Shown piece after piece: positions 1 to 9,200 of a stretch of DNA of 64,000 nucleotides. Origin of the DNA: DATAYA01 sp963754235 (GTDB taxonomy: Bacteria > Pseudomonadota > Alphaproteobacteria > Acetobacterales > Acetobacteraceae); assembly GCA_963754235.1 (NCBI GenBank), contig CAVWFK010000044.1, positions 62,001-126,000 of the forward strand. Reading direction: 5' to 3'. The position numbers and the translations under genes were made by a program. The notes under the pieces are model-generated. The model saw only the letters and a program-made list of their open reading frames with translations. It was not told the DNA's origin and did not search any database. Position 1 is the stretch's first letter, and every line of letters starts with the position of its first letter.

Positions 1-131
1 GCCGACGGAAACGGATCAGCAAGTGTCCCGGGCCGCAGCAGCAAGCACGTCCCCGGCAACTATGTCAGAGCCGCGAACACGGAACAAGCGCTTAGCATCG
101 TCGGCGACGGACTTGGAACCGTGTCTAGGAC

Positions 132-1529
132 TTATACTGGCAGCGTCACCACCGCGCGCGCCCCGCCGCCGGCGCGGTTGCCGAGCGTCACGTCGCCGCC
201 GTGCGCGCGCAGGATGTTGCGCGCGATCGGCAAGCCAAGCCCGGTGCCGCCGGTCTCGCGGTTGCGGCTCACCTCGACGCGGTGGAACGGCTCGAACACC
301 CGCTCGATTTCCGCCGGCGGGATGCCTGGCCCCTCGTCTTCGATCTCGACAACCGCGACGCCCTCGCGCGGCGGCTGCAACCGCACGTGCGCCGCCTCGC
401 CATAGGCGAGTGCGTTGCCGATCAGGTTGCCGAAGGCGCGCTTGAGCGCGATCGGACGCGCCCGCACGGTCAGGTGCTCCGGTCCGTCCAGGTCGAGCCG
501 CTCTGCCGCCTCCGGCCGTGCGTCGGCCGCCTCGTCGAGCACGGTGCGCAGCAGTGCCGAGAGATCGACCGGGCGCACGGGCTCGCCACTCGCGGCCTCG
601 CGGCCAAATTGCAGCGTCGCCGTCACCATCGCCTCCAGCTCGTCGAGATCGGCCAGGATGCGCGAGCGCTGCTCGTCGTCCTCGATGAATTCGGCGCGCA
701 GCTTTAGCCGCGTGATCGGGGTGCGCAGGTCGTGGCCGATCGCGGTCAGCAGGAAAGTGCGATCCTGGACGAAGCGGCGGATACGGGCCGCCATCGTGTT
801 GAACGCAGCGGCGGCGATCGCGATCTCGCTCGGCCCCTCCTCGGAGAGCGGCGGGGCGTTCACGTCGCGCCCCAGCCGCTCGGCAGCGGCGGCCAGTGTG
901 CGCACCGGCTCGGTCAGCCGCCGCACCGCCCACAGGATCAGCCCGGCCGCCGCCAGCGTCATCAGCCCGAAGGCGACAAGGAAAGTGGGGGAGTGCCACG
1001 GGCGCGGCTCGGGCAAGTGCAACCGCAGCACCAGCCAGCTCGTGTCGGGCAGGCGCATCGCGACCAGCAGGCGCTGCTTGGCCGGTTGCTCCTGCATCAC
1101 CACCGCGTGTGGCTGCAGCGAAGGCGGCAGCGGCACCAGTGCCATGTTCAAGCGGATGACCCGCTGCATCGGCGCCGGCATCCCGGCGATCGCATCGCCC
1201 GGCAGCGTCTCGGTCAGGTCCGCCCGCATCCCGCGCGTCTTCGACAGCTCCCTCATCAGGGCCGTGCGCTGCTTCGCCGGCGTGGTCACCACGGCCCGGT
1301 AGGTGCTCATGATGCGCAGGCCGAGGTCGCCCATGGTTGCCAAGCGCTGCAACCCCATGCGGTCGAAAGCATGGATGGTCAGCCCGGCCGCCTGCACCAC
1401 CATCAGCGCCAGCAGCAGGGTGAGCGCGGTGCGGGCGGCGAGGCTGCGGGGCCAGAGATAGGAGAACCAGGGACGGCGAGGCGCGACCGCGCCATCGTGT
1501 CGCGGCAGCCGGGGCGAGGGGCTGGTCAT
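132..1529 (-). CDS. Two-component sensor histidine kinase (EnvZ/RstB-like)
   Basis: Inner-membrane sensor kinase of 465 aa that would phosphorylate the adjacent response regulator. Visible order: cytoplasmic N-terminus, TM1 about residues 31-53, a periplasmic loop of about 125 residues, TM2 about 181-203, HAMP about 204-256, HisKA with phospho-acceptor H266 in GHDLRTP, then HATPase_c with N-box NLIGNA (N372), G1 box DEGPGI and G2 box GGTGLGL. All catalytic boxes are present. Its ATG overlaps the stop of the regulator gene by 4 bases (ATGA), so the two are translationally coupled with the regulator first. The stimulus is unknown; the periplasmic loop has no motif I recognise. Confidence 0.93.
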   Translation of the reverse strand: MTSPSPRLPRHDGAVAPRRPWFSYLWPRSLAARTALTLLLALMVVQAAGLTIHAFDRMGLQRLATMGDLGLRIMSTYRAVVTTPAKQRTALMRELSKTRGMRADLTETLPGDAIAGMPAPMQRVIRLNMALVPLPPSLQPHAVVMQEQPAKQRLLVAMRLPDTSWLVLRLHLPEPRPWHSPTFLVAFGLMTLAAAGLILWAVRRLTEPVRTLAAAAERLGRDVNAPPLSEEGPSEIAIAAAAFNTMAARIRRFVQDRTFLLTAIGHDLRTPITRLKLRAEFIEDDEQRSRILADLDELEAMVTATLQFGREAASGEPVRPVDLSALLRTVLDEAADARPEAAERLDLDGPEHLTVRARPIALKRAFGNLIGNALAYGEAAHVRLQPPREGVAVVEIEDEGPGIPPAEIERVFEPFHRVEVSRNRETGGTGLGLPIARNILRAHGGDVTLGNRAGGGARAVVTLPV

Positions 1530-2251
1530 GCCCGCTCGACGTCGCTCGCCAGCACGTAGCCGCCGCCGCGCACGGTCTTGATGAGCTGCGCATGGCGGCC
1601 GTCGTCGTCGAGCTTGCGCCGCAGCCGGCTGATCGCGACGTCGATCGCGCGATCAAACGGCCCTGCCTGCCGCCCCCGCAGCAGGTCGAGCAGCATGTCG
1701 CGGGTCAGCACCCGGTTCGCGCGCTCGAGCAACGCCAGCAGCAAATCGTATTCGCCGCCGGTCAGCGGCACCTCCACGCCCTCCGGATTGAGCAGCCGTC
1801 GCCGCGCCGGTTCGAGCCGCCAGCCGGCGAAGCGGATCACGCGCGGCCCCGTCTCGGCGTGCGCGTCGCCGTGCCCGGCATCTCCGGCGCGGCGCAGCAC
1901 GGCGCGAACGCGCGCGAGCAGTTCGCGCGGGTTGAACGGCTTGGCGAGGTAGTCGTCGGCGCCAAGTTCGAGACCGATGATGCGGTCGGTCTCCTCGCCC
2001 ATGGCGGTGAGCATGACGATCGGCAGGCTGCCCTGTTGGCGTAGCCAGCGCGCGAAGTCGAGTCCCGATTCGCCGGGCAGCATCAGGTCGAGCACGACGA
2101 GCTGGTGGTGGCCGGTCCCGAGCGCCCGCCGCGCCTCGCGCGCGTCACGGGCGGTGCTGACGCGAAACCCGTGCCGCTCGAGGAACCGGGCGAGCAGGTC
2201 GCGGATGTCCCGGTCGTCATCGACCACCAGGATATGCGGCGGGAACTCCAT
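1526..2251 (-). CDS. OmpR-family response regulator
   Basis: DNA-binding response regulator, 241 aa from the ATG at 2249-2251 (another in-frame ATG lies four codons upstream at 2263). The receiver domain has the acidic triad D11-D13, phospho-acceptor D55 (VVLDLMLPGE), T82 and K104 (KPF). The C-terminal winged helix (about 135-235) carries the family pattern LTGGEYDLL and the late RGGGYVL wing. I chose this start because it gives the standard receiver N-terminus (HILVVDDD); the open frame further upstream is unlike the family. It is co-transcribed with the downstream kinase and its targets are unknown. Confidence 0.93.
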   Translation of the reverse strand: MEFPPHILVVDDDRDIRDLLARFLERHGFRVSTARDAREARRALGTGHHQLVVLDLMLPGESGLDFARWLRQQGSLPIVMLTAMGEETDRIIGLELGADDYLAKPFNPRELLARVRAVLRRAGDAGHGDAHAETGPRVIRFAGWRLEPARRRLLNPEGVEVPLTGGEYDLLLALLERANRVLTRDMLLDLLRGRQAGPFDRAIDVAISRLRRKLDDDGRHAQLIKTVRGGGYVLASDVERA

Positions 2252-2366
2252 GCGGCGGACCATAGCACAGGGTGGGGCGGAGCGTGGCGGGAGCGGTGCT
2301 CGCGGCGATAAGATGGAGTGTGCGGGTCCCCATCCGCCGCGGCTCCCGCCGCGCAGGAGTGACGCC

Positions 2367-3149
2367 ATGCCCGACCCTCGCATCCGCATCTCGCGTGACG
2401 GCCCGATCGCGACCGTCACCTTCGACCGCGCGGAGGTGCGCAACGCCTTCGACCTTGCGATGTGGTCGGCGCTGCACGTGGCGATGGACGCGCTCTCGGC
2501 GGAGGAGAGGCTGCGCTGCGTGGTCCTGCGCGGCGCCGGCACCGCCGCCTTCTCGGCCGGTGCCGACATCCACGCCTTCGCGACCGAGCGCGGCACGCCG
2601 GAACAGGAGGCGCGCTACGCGGCGATCTTCCACGCCGCAATGCAGGCGATCCGCCTCTGCCGGCACCCAGTGGTGGCGATGATCACGGGCCATTGCCTGG
2701 GCGGCGGCGCCGGCATTGCGACGATGTGCGACTTCCGGGTGGGCGGCGAGGGCATCCACTTCGGCATCACCGCCAACCGGATGGGGCTGTGGTATCCGCA
2801 CGCCGAGATCGAACCGATCCTGGCGCTGGCCGGCAGCGGCGTCCTCGCGGAGATGCTGATCGAGGGTCGTATCTTCTCCGGCCGCGAGGCGTACGAGAAG
2901 GGGCTGCTCTCACGCGTCGTGCCGGACGATGACGTGGAGGCCGAGGCGATGGCGCTCGCCGGCCGCATCGCCGCGGGTGCCCCGCTCGCGGCCCGCTTTC
3001 ACAAGGCGGCAATTCGGGCGCTGCGCGGATCGCTGCCGGTCTCGGCGGAAGCGCAGGCGGAGGCAGCCGGTTTCGTGCAGACCGAGGATTTCCGCGAGGC
3101 GGTGCGTGCCTTCGCCGAGCGCCGCCCGCCCCGGTTCGTGGGACGGTAG
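2367..3149 (+). CDS. Enoyl-CoA hydratase/isomerase family (crotonase fold), atypical active site
   Basis: Crotonase-superfamily protein of 260 aa. An AGGAG at about 2354-2358 precedes the ATG. The CoA-binding and oxyanion-hole motifs are present (FSAGADIHAF near residues 62-71, HCLGGGAGIA near 109-118). Both catalytic glutamates of classical enoyl-CoA hydratase appear to be lost: by motif alignment the first is G116 (GGGAGI where the hydratase has GGGCEL), and the second is A136 (ITANRMG where the hydratase has QPEILIG). It may therefore be another crotonase activity, such as an isomerase, decarboxylase or thioesterase, rather than a hydratase. It is divergent from the regulator gene and convergent, one base apart, with the large glycosyltransferase gene, so no operon partner suggests a pathway. 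Confidence 0.85.
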   Translation: MPDPRIRISRDGPIATVTFDRAEVRNAFDLAMWSALHVAMDALSAEERLRCVVLRGAGTAAFSAGADIHAFATERGTPEQEARYAAIFHAAMQAIRLCRHPVVAMITGHCLGGGAGIATMCDFRVGGEGIHFGITANRMGLWYPHAEIEPILALAGSGVLAEMLIEGRIFSGREAYEKGLLSRVVPDDDVEAEAMALAGRIAAGAPLAARFHKAAIRALRGSLPVSAEAQAEAAGFVQTEDFREAVRAFAERRPPRFVGR

Positions 3150-3150
3150 A

Positions 3151-6100
3151 TCAGGTCGCAGCGCTGGCCCTGGACCGATCCGTGCGCCGGCGCGGGATCG
3201 CATGCCTGGCCGAAGCCGGGGCGCCGGCGCGTCGCCACGCCTCGCGGCTGGCGGCGCCCGCGAGCAACGCGTTGTTCACCGCCCCGGCGGCAAGCCCGAG
3301 CGGCAGCACCCAGCCGCGGCCGGTCGCGCGCACCCGCTCGGCTGGGGTGCCGAGATCGAACACCGCGACATCGAGGCCGGCGCGCCACATCGCCGAGAGC
3401 GCGTAGCTCCAGGTCTCCGGCCAGAGCGAGGGCAGGAAGCCGAGATCGGCGCCTTGCGCCAGGATCAGCGCCTCGGCCTCGGCTTCGCCGTACGGGCCGG
3501 TGACGGCGGCGGCGCCAGTGTCCCACAACCGCGTATCGTCGATCGTCTCGCCGACCACGACGAAAGAAAGCGCGAGTCGCCGCCGTGCCGCGTCGCGGGC
3601 ACAATCGAGCAACAGGTCGTAGCCCTCCTCGATCCCGATCGCGCCCGCGACCAGCACGCGGAGCGCGGGGCCGGCGGCAAGGCGTATCGCCGCCGGCTCG
3701 GGCAGGGCGGCATCGTCCTCCCACGGCTCGACGGTGGGGCGCAGGCCGGGGAAATGACGGCGCAGCCGCGCGGCGCAGTCGGCCGAGGGCGCCACCACCC
3801 GCCGCGCGCCGCCGAGCAACGCCGCCGAGCGCGCCACCAGATCGCCGACCGCGATCGCCTCCTCAAGGTTGCTGCCTGCATCCGCCACGCACTCCGCGCA
3901 GACCGAAAGCTCCGGCTCGCCGCAATACCGCCGCTCCCGCCCGACCAGCGCGATCCGCGGACAGAACCAGTGATAGTCATGCACATGCACGTCGAGCGGC
4001 ACGCCGAGCCGCGCCGCCAGCCCCGCAACCGTCGGATGGTGGCCGAGCAGATGGTGCAGTTCCACCGCGTGTGGCCGGTCGGGGCCGAGCAGGGCGGCCA
4101 GTTCCTCGACCTCGTCGGGCAGCCGATAGACCAGATCGTGATAGTCGGGGGCGGCATGGTCCGACGCCGCCCCGTCGCTGACCGCGACCCCGCCCGCGAT
4201 CCGCGCCCCCGCGGCATCGACCGCCGGGCGCAGCACGATCGGCCGCTTGCCGCCGGCGCGGATCGCGGCGCAGCGCTCGGCCACCCGCCGCGCCACCCCG
4301 CCGCCCTGGTCATGGCTGACCAGCACCACCGATCCCGCCGTCCCCAGCTCCTCCTGCCGCCAGCGCAGCGCCGCGATCCGCCGCCGCGCCGGCGCCAGCG
4401 GGTCGGCCGCAACGTGCGCCGCGATTAGCGCGTCGTAGCCCGGATGCAGCCGGTTCAGCACCCTAAGGTTGCGCGCCAGCAGCGCCCGCCGCGGCCCCCC
4501 GAATGCGGCCCCGAACGAGGCCGCCCCGACATGCCCGACATAGACCCCGGTGGCCGCCACGTGCCGCCAGCCCAAATGCCGCGCGCGCAGGCAGAAATCG
4601 TTCTCCTCGCCGTAGCCCTGGGCGAAGCTGTCCTCCCGCAAGAACCCCACTTCGGCCAGGCAGTCGCGCCTCAGATAGAGGCAGAAGCCGACCCCGGTCG
4701 GGATCTCCACCACCCCCGCGCCGTTCGCCGCCGCCGCCAGCCGCGCCAGCCGCCGCACCGTCTCCTGATCCGGCACCGGGTTGGCACTCGCCCTCAGAAC
4801 AGGGAAGCTCAGGATGGTGGCGTCGTTGGAGAACGGCGTCGCACTGCCGATGTCCGGGGCGGCGTAGGCGGCGGCGCGCAGCCCCTCGAGCCAGCCGGGG
4901 GCGACCAGCGTGTCGCTGTTCAGCAGCACCACGTCACGATTGCGCGCCGCCCGCAGCCCGGCATTTGCCGCCGCCGGGAAGCCGCCCTGCTGGCCGCGCC
5001 GGAGCAGCCGGATGCGGCCCGCCGCCGCGAGGTCGCGCAGGTGCCCGGTGAGGACAGGGTCGGTGCTCGCGTCATCGACCACGATCGCGCGGCTGCCGGC
5101 GGGCAGGCTGGGCAGCACGCTCGCGAGGCAGGCGAGCACCGCCACGCCGCCGTCATGCACCGCGATCACCACGTCGGCCGGCGGCGCGCCGGTGCCGACC
5201 GCAGGAGCGGGCGCGCGCAGATCGGCCCAGGCGGGGGCGGCCTCGGCGACCGCCACCGCCTCGACCGGGCGGCGGCCGCCGCGGGCCGCCGCCGCCGCCC
5301 GCGCGACCGCCGCCGCCGCCCGCGCCTCCGCCGCGGGATCGAGCGGACTGCCGAGCAGCTCGCGGCCATCGGGGCCGCGCAGCGCAATCAGACCGGCAGG
5401 CAGTGAGGCGGCCTCCAAACGGAACCCCGCCGAGCCGACCCGCAGTACACGCGGCACCAACTCGGCGGATTCCAGCGTCAGCGCGACCTCGACATCGGCA
5501 TCGGCCGGCAGCCGCGCCCAGCCCTCGATGCCCCCCTCGCGGGCAGCAACGAATCCCTCCGACCGGCCGATCGTGGCGGGGTGGAGCGGGCTGCCGAGCA
5601 GCGCGGTCCCAGCCAGACGGACATCCAGGGCAGCCACACCGCGCCATCCTTCCGGCAGGCGCACTGCAATGCGCTGGCCGGGCACCGCGGCGGGCGGCAG
5701 CGCGATCGGTATGCCGTCGAGGGTGGCCGCGAGCAGTCCGGAGCGTGCGGGCGTCATCACCAGCATCCCGTCGCCGGTCAGCCCGCACCAGCCCGCCGCA
5801 CCGGCGCAAGCAGCATTGGAGCAAGCGGCGGCGATGCGATCGCAGCAGGCGAGCACCGCCTCGTCGTGGCTGGGCGCGTGACGGGCGAGGGCCGCAGCCA
5901 GCGCCGCCTGCGCCGGCTCCGCCCGGCCCGCGTCGAGCAGCGCCGCCGCCAGCCCGAACCACGCTTCCCGCAGGTCGGAACTCTCGGCGAGCGCGCGGAA
6001 CGCCGGTACGGCGGCCGGATCGCCCTGGCGCAGCATCAGTTGTGCGCGGGCCATCGCCGCCGCGTGGTCGTCGGGATCGCAGCGATGCGCATATTCGAGC

Positions 6101-6207
6101 AACCGTCGCGCCGCCGTCGGATCGCCCGCCGCAAGGCGCTCAAGTCCACGATGCAGCCCGAGCCGGGCCGCGTCGGGTCGGCGGTCGCGGGGCGGCCCGG
6201 TGCTCAC
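3151..6207 (-). CDS. Large bifunctional glycosyltransferase: TPR-like region + GT2 + GT4
   Basis: Protein of 1018 aa. Residues about 15-130 look like TPR repeats (helical, Ala/Leu/Arg-rich). After a middle region of unclear fold, a GT2 (GT-A) domain starts near residue 344 (DVVIAVHDGG) with the nucleotide-binding DDAS at about 378 and LLNSDTLV as the DXD-type segment. A GT4-like (GT-B) domain follows from about residue 640 (VVLVSHDQGGG) to the C-terminus. Such proteins add sugars to surface polysaccharide or to glycosylated surface proteins, and the acceptor cannot be deduced. Its ATG overlaps the stop of the upstream 1293-aa glycosyltransferase by 4 bases, so the pair forms one transcription unit. 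No membrane segment or signal peptide is evident; cytoplasmic action is inferred. Confidence 0.85.
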   Translation of the reverse strand: MSTGPPRDRRPDAARLGLHRGLERLAAGDPTAARRLLEYAHRCDPDDHAAAMARAQLMLRQGDPAAVPAFRALAESSDLREAWFGLAAALLDAGRAEPAQAALAAALARHAPSHDEAVLACCDRIAAACSNAACAGAAGWCGLTGDGMLVMTPARSGLLAATLDGIPIALPPAAVPGQRIAVRLPEGWRGVAALDVRLAGTALLGSPLHPATIGRSEGFVAAREGGIEGWARLPADADVEVALTLESAELVPRVLRVGSAGFRLEAASLPAGLIALRGPDGRELLGSPLDPAAEARAAAAVARAAAAARGGRRPVEAVAVAEAAPAWADLRAPAPAVGTGAPPADVVIAVHDGGVAVLACLASVLPSLPAGSRAIVVDDASTDPVLTGHLRDLAAAGRIRLLRRGQQGGFPAAANAGLRAARNRDVVLLNSDTLVAPGWLEGLRAAAYAAPDIGSATPFSNDATILSFPVLRASANPVPDQETVRRLARLAAAANGAGVVEIPTGVGFCLYLRRDCLAEVGFLREDSFAQGYGEENDFCLRARHLGWRHVAATGVYVGHVGAASFGAAFGGPRRALLARNLRVLNRLHPGYDALIAAHVAADPLAPARRRIAALRWRQEELGTAGSVVLVSHDQGGGVARRVAERCAAIRAGGKRPIVLRPAVDAAGARIAGGVAVSDGAASDHAAPDYHDLVYRLPDEVEELAALLGPDRPHAVELHHLLGHHPTVAGLAARLGVPLDVHVHDYHWFCPRIALVGRERRYCGEPELSVCAECVADAGSNLEEAIAVGDLVARSAALLGGARRVVAPSADCAARLRRHFPGLRPTVEPWEDDAALPEPAAIRLAAGPALRVLVAGAIGIEEGYDLLLDCARDAARRRLALSFVVVGETIDDTRLWDTGAAAVTGPYGEAEAEALILAQGADLGFLPSLWPETWSYALSAMWRAGLDVAVFDLGTPAERVRATGRGWVLPLGLAAGAVNNALLAGAASREAWRRAGAPASARHAIPRRRTDRSRASAAT

Positions 6208-9200
6208 CCGACCGAGCGCAGGCGCGGCCGCGGGGCCACGGGCGGGGACGGCAGCACGGCGCCGAGTGTCGCCGCCACGTCATCCAGCACGCGCGCCTGC
6301 CGCGCCCGCAGACCCATGTCGGCGACCAGCCGGTCGGCGGCGAGCCGCTGCATCCGCGCGACCTCGGCGACGTGCCGCTCGGCGTCGAGCCGGTGGGTGA
6401 CGCTCTCCGGGTGGCGGCGATGCACGTTCAGTGGCTCGGCGACGTAGGCGATCGCCGCGTCCGGCTGGTCGAGCAGCTCCAGGTAGAGCCGCCAGTCGCC
6501 GGCCATGCGGAAGGTCCCCAGCTCCGCCCCGCAGCGGTCGAAGGCGGCGAGCAGGGCGGCGCGGTCCCACAGGACGGCGCTCGCGTTCAGGATCAGGTTG
6601 CGCTCGGCGAGGTGGCGGGCGGCGAAGTCGCGCCCCTCGAAGAGGCCGTCGGCGACCAGCATCGCCGCGCCGCACTGACGGTAGTACAAATTGTAGCTAT
6701 CGCCGATGGGCGCGCCCGCTCCGTCGATGCTGCGGCTGTCGGCGAACGCCATCACCGCGCGCGGCGCCGCCGCCATCGCGCCGACGAGCGCCGCCAGCAA
6801 TCCGGACTCGGCCGCGTCGTCGGCCTCGGCGATCCATAGCAACCGGCCCTGCGCCAGCTCCGCAGCGCGCCGCCACTGCCGGAACACCGCGCCAGACGGC
6901 GCCTCGGAGGCGATCACGCACAGCTCCCGCCCCCACTCCGCCGCCACCGCCTCGGCCACCGCCACGCTTTCGTCGGCCGAAGCGTCGTCGAGCAGGATCA
7001 CCTCGCGCACCGGCCAGGTCTGGGCGAAGATGCTGGCCAGTCTTTCGCGCAGGTAGCGGGCATAGTTGCGGCTCGGCACCACCACGGAAACATCGAGGCT
7101 GCCGGGCCGTGCAAGCGCCATGATCTCGGCCGCGTAGGCGCCGAAATCGAACGCCCCTTCGGCGGCCCGGGCGATACGGGCGCGGTTCGCGCACGACGCG
7201 GCGCCAAGGCGGCGCGCGGCGGCGGCCAGGGCCGCCGCATCGCCGAGCGGCACCGCCTCGCCCGCATCGTACTCGGCGAGCAGGTCGGGGATGCCGCCGC
7301 TGCCGGCGAAGGCCACGGTGGGCAGCCCAGCCGACATCGCCTCCAGCACCACGCTCGGATAGGGGTCTTCGCGGGAGGCCAGGACATGGACGTCGGCGGC
7401 CGAGAACCAATGCCGCGCATCGTTGCAGAAGCCGGGCAAATGGAAGGTGCCGCTCGCCGCCGCCGCCGCCAGCTCCGCGCCGAGCGCCTCGCGCAATGTC
7501 GCGTCGATCGCGCCCGCCCAGGCGAAGTGCATCGCCTCCCCCGCGCCACCCAAATTGGCGCCCCCAAAATTGGCGCCTTGGGCGCTGCGCCAGGCCTGAA
7601 GGAAGAGGTCGAACCCTTTGCGAAGGTCGCCGAAACCGATGCCGAGCGCGAGCCGCGCCGCGTGGGTCACGCCGAGCGAGGCACGTAACCGGGCACGCGC
7701 CTCGGGCAAGAACGGCGCCGGGCAATAGAGCCCCTGCGGACGGACGACGCTACGCGCCGGCGCCGCGCCGGTCGCGGCGAGGAAGGCGTCGCGCACCATC
7801 GGATGCGGGAACACGACCGCGTCCGCCGCGTCCGCCGCCTCGCGCGCCGCCGCGATCAGGCCGCGCGCGCGCAGCAGGCGCGGCAGCTCGTGCACCAACA
7901 GCGTCGCGGCCACCCCCGCGCGGCACAGCGCCGGGACCGCGCGCGCAGCAGCGGCGCTGTTGACCAGGGCGGCCATGAATCCCCGCCCGGCGAACTCCGC
8001 GATCCGCGCGGCGAGGCTCGCCGCGTCACGCGCGACCGCGAGCGGGGCGAGGGCCGCGTACTCGGCTTCCATGGCGCCGCCATCGAGCAGCAGGAACGCG
8101 ACATCGACACCGTGCGCACGGCGCAGGCGGCGGCCGAGGGCGAGCAGCAGGTGCTGCGCGCCGGCGGGGAAGGCGTCGTGCCCGACCAGCAGCAGCCGCC
8201 CGGCCGCCGCCGCCTCGCCGACCCCCGAGACGGCGCGGCCGGTCGCGTTGAGGAACGCCGCGCCGAAATGCACGTCGGGCTCGAGATAGGCCCCTTCCGC
8301 CCACTCGTTCCAGGCATTGATGCAGACGAATTTCTCGCCCAGGAACGGCGACTGGGCGGCACGGCGCACCAGTTCCGCGAGCCATTCCTGATAGCGCACG
8401 GGCGAGGCACCGTGCAGCACCATGCCGGCACCCTGGCGCCGCGCGTCGTTGTCCCAGCCGGGCACGACGGTCTTGATCAGCGGATACGGCGGAATCGGCT
8501 CGGCGAGCGAGGCGGCGGCGACATCGGCGTAGTCGAACACCTGCGCCGTGAACTCCGGGTCGAGCAGTTGCAAATCCGCGTTCTTCAGCGCCAGCGGTGT
8601 CGTCAGCTTGTGCGGCGGGAACTCGATCGCGCCCTCCATGCCGAAGGGGCGCGGGTCGGTGTCGCCGAAGCTCTGCGCCATGACGAACAGCGGGTCCACG
8701 TCATGCCGCGCCCGAAACGCCTGCCGCCAGCGCGCGATCGTCGCGGCCGTCTCGGGGATGAGGCGCGGGCGGTAGACCATCAGCAGCGGCCGGCCGCCCA
8801 CCCGGATGTAGCGCCAGTCGGCGAAGTGGCGGGCGAAGGTCGCGATCAGCGCCGGCTCGTCGGCGTCGCGGTAGTCCTGCGAGATCAGCACCGCCTCATC
8901 CGAGCCGTCCCAGCGGCGGCTCCAGTTCTCGTTTGCCCACATCAGGCAGAACGGCATTTCGATCGACCGGTCAGCGAGGAATGCCTCGATCGGCCGCTCC
9001 AACAGGCGGCGTCCGTTGAACCAGTAGAAGTAGAACACGAAGCCGAAGATGCCCGCCTCCTGCGCCATCGCCGCCTGGCGCGGCAGCACCGAGGGGTCGT
9101 CGAGGCTGTAGGGGCCGAGGTCGCGGGGAATACGCGGCTGGTAGTGGCCGGCGAAACGCGGCAGGCCGCGTGCGACGTTGGCCCACTCGGTGAAGCCGCG

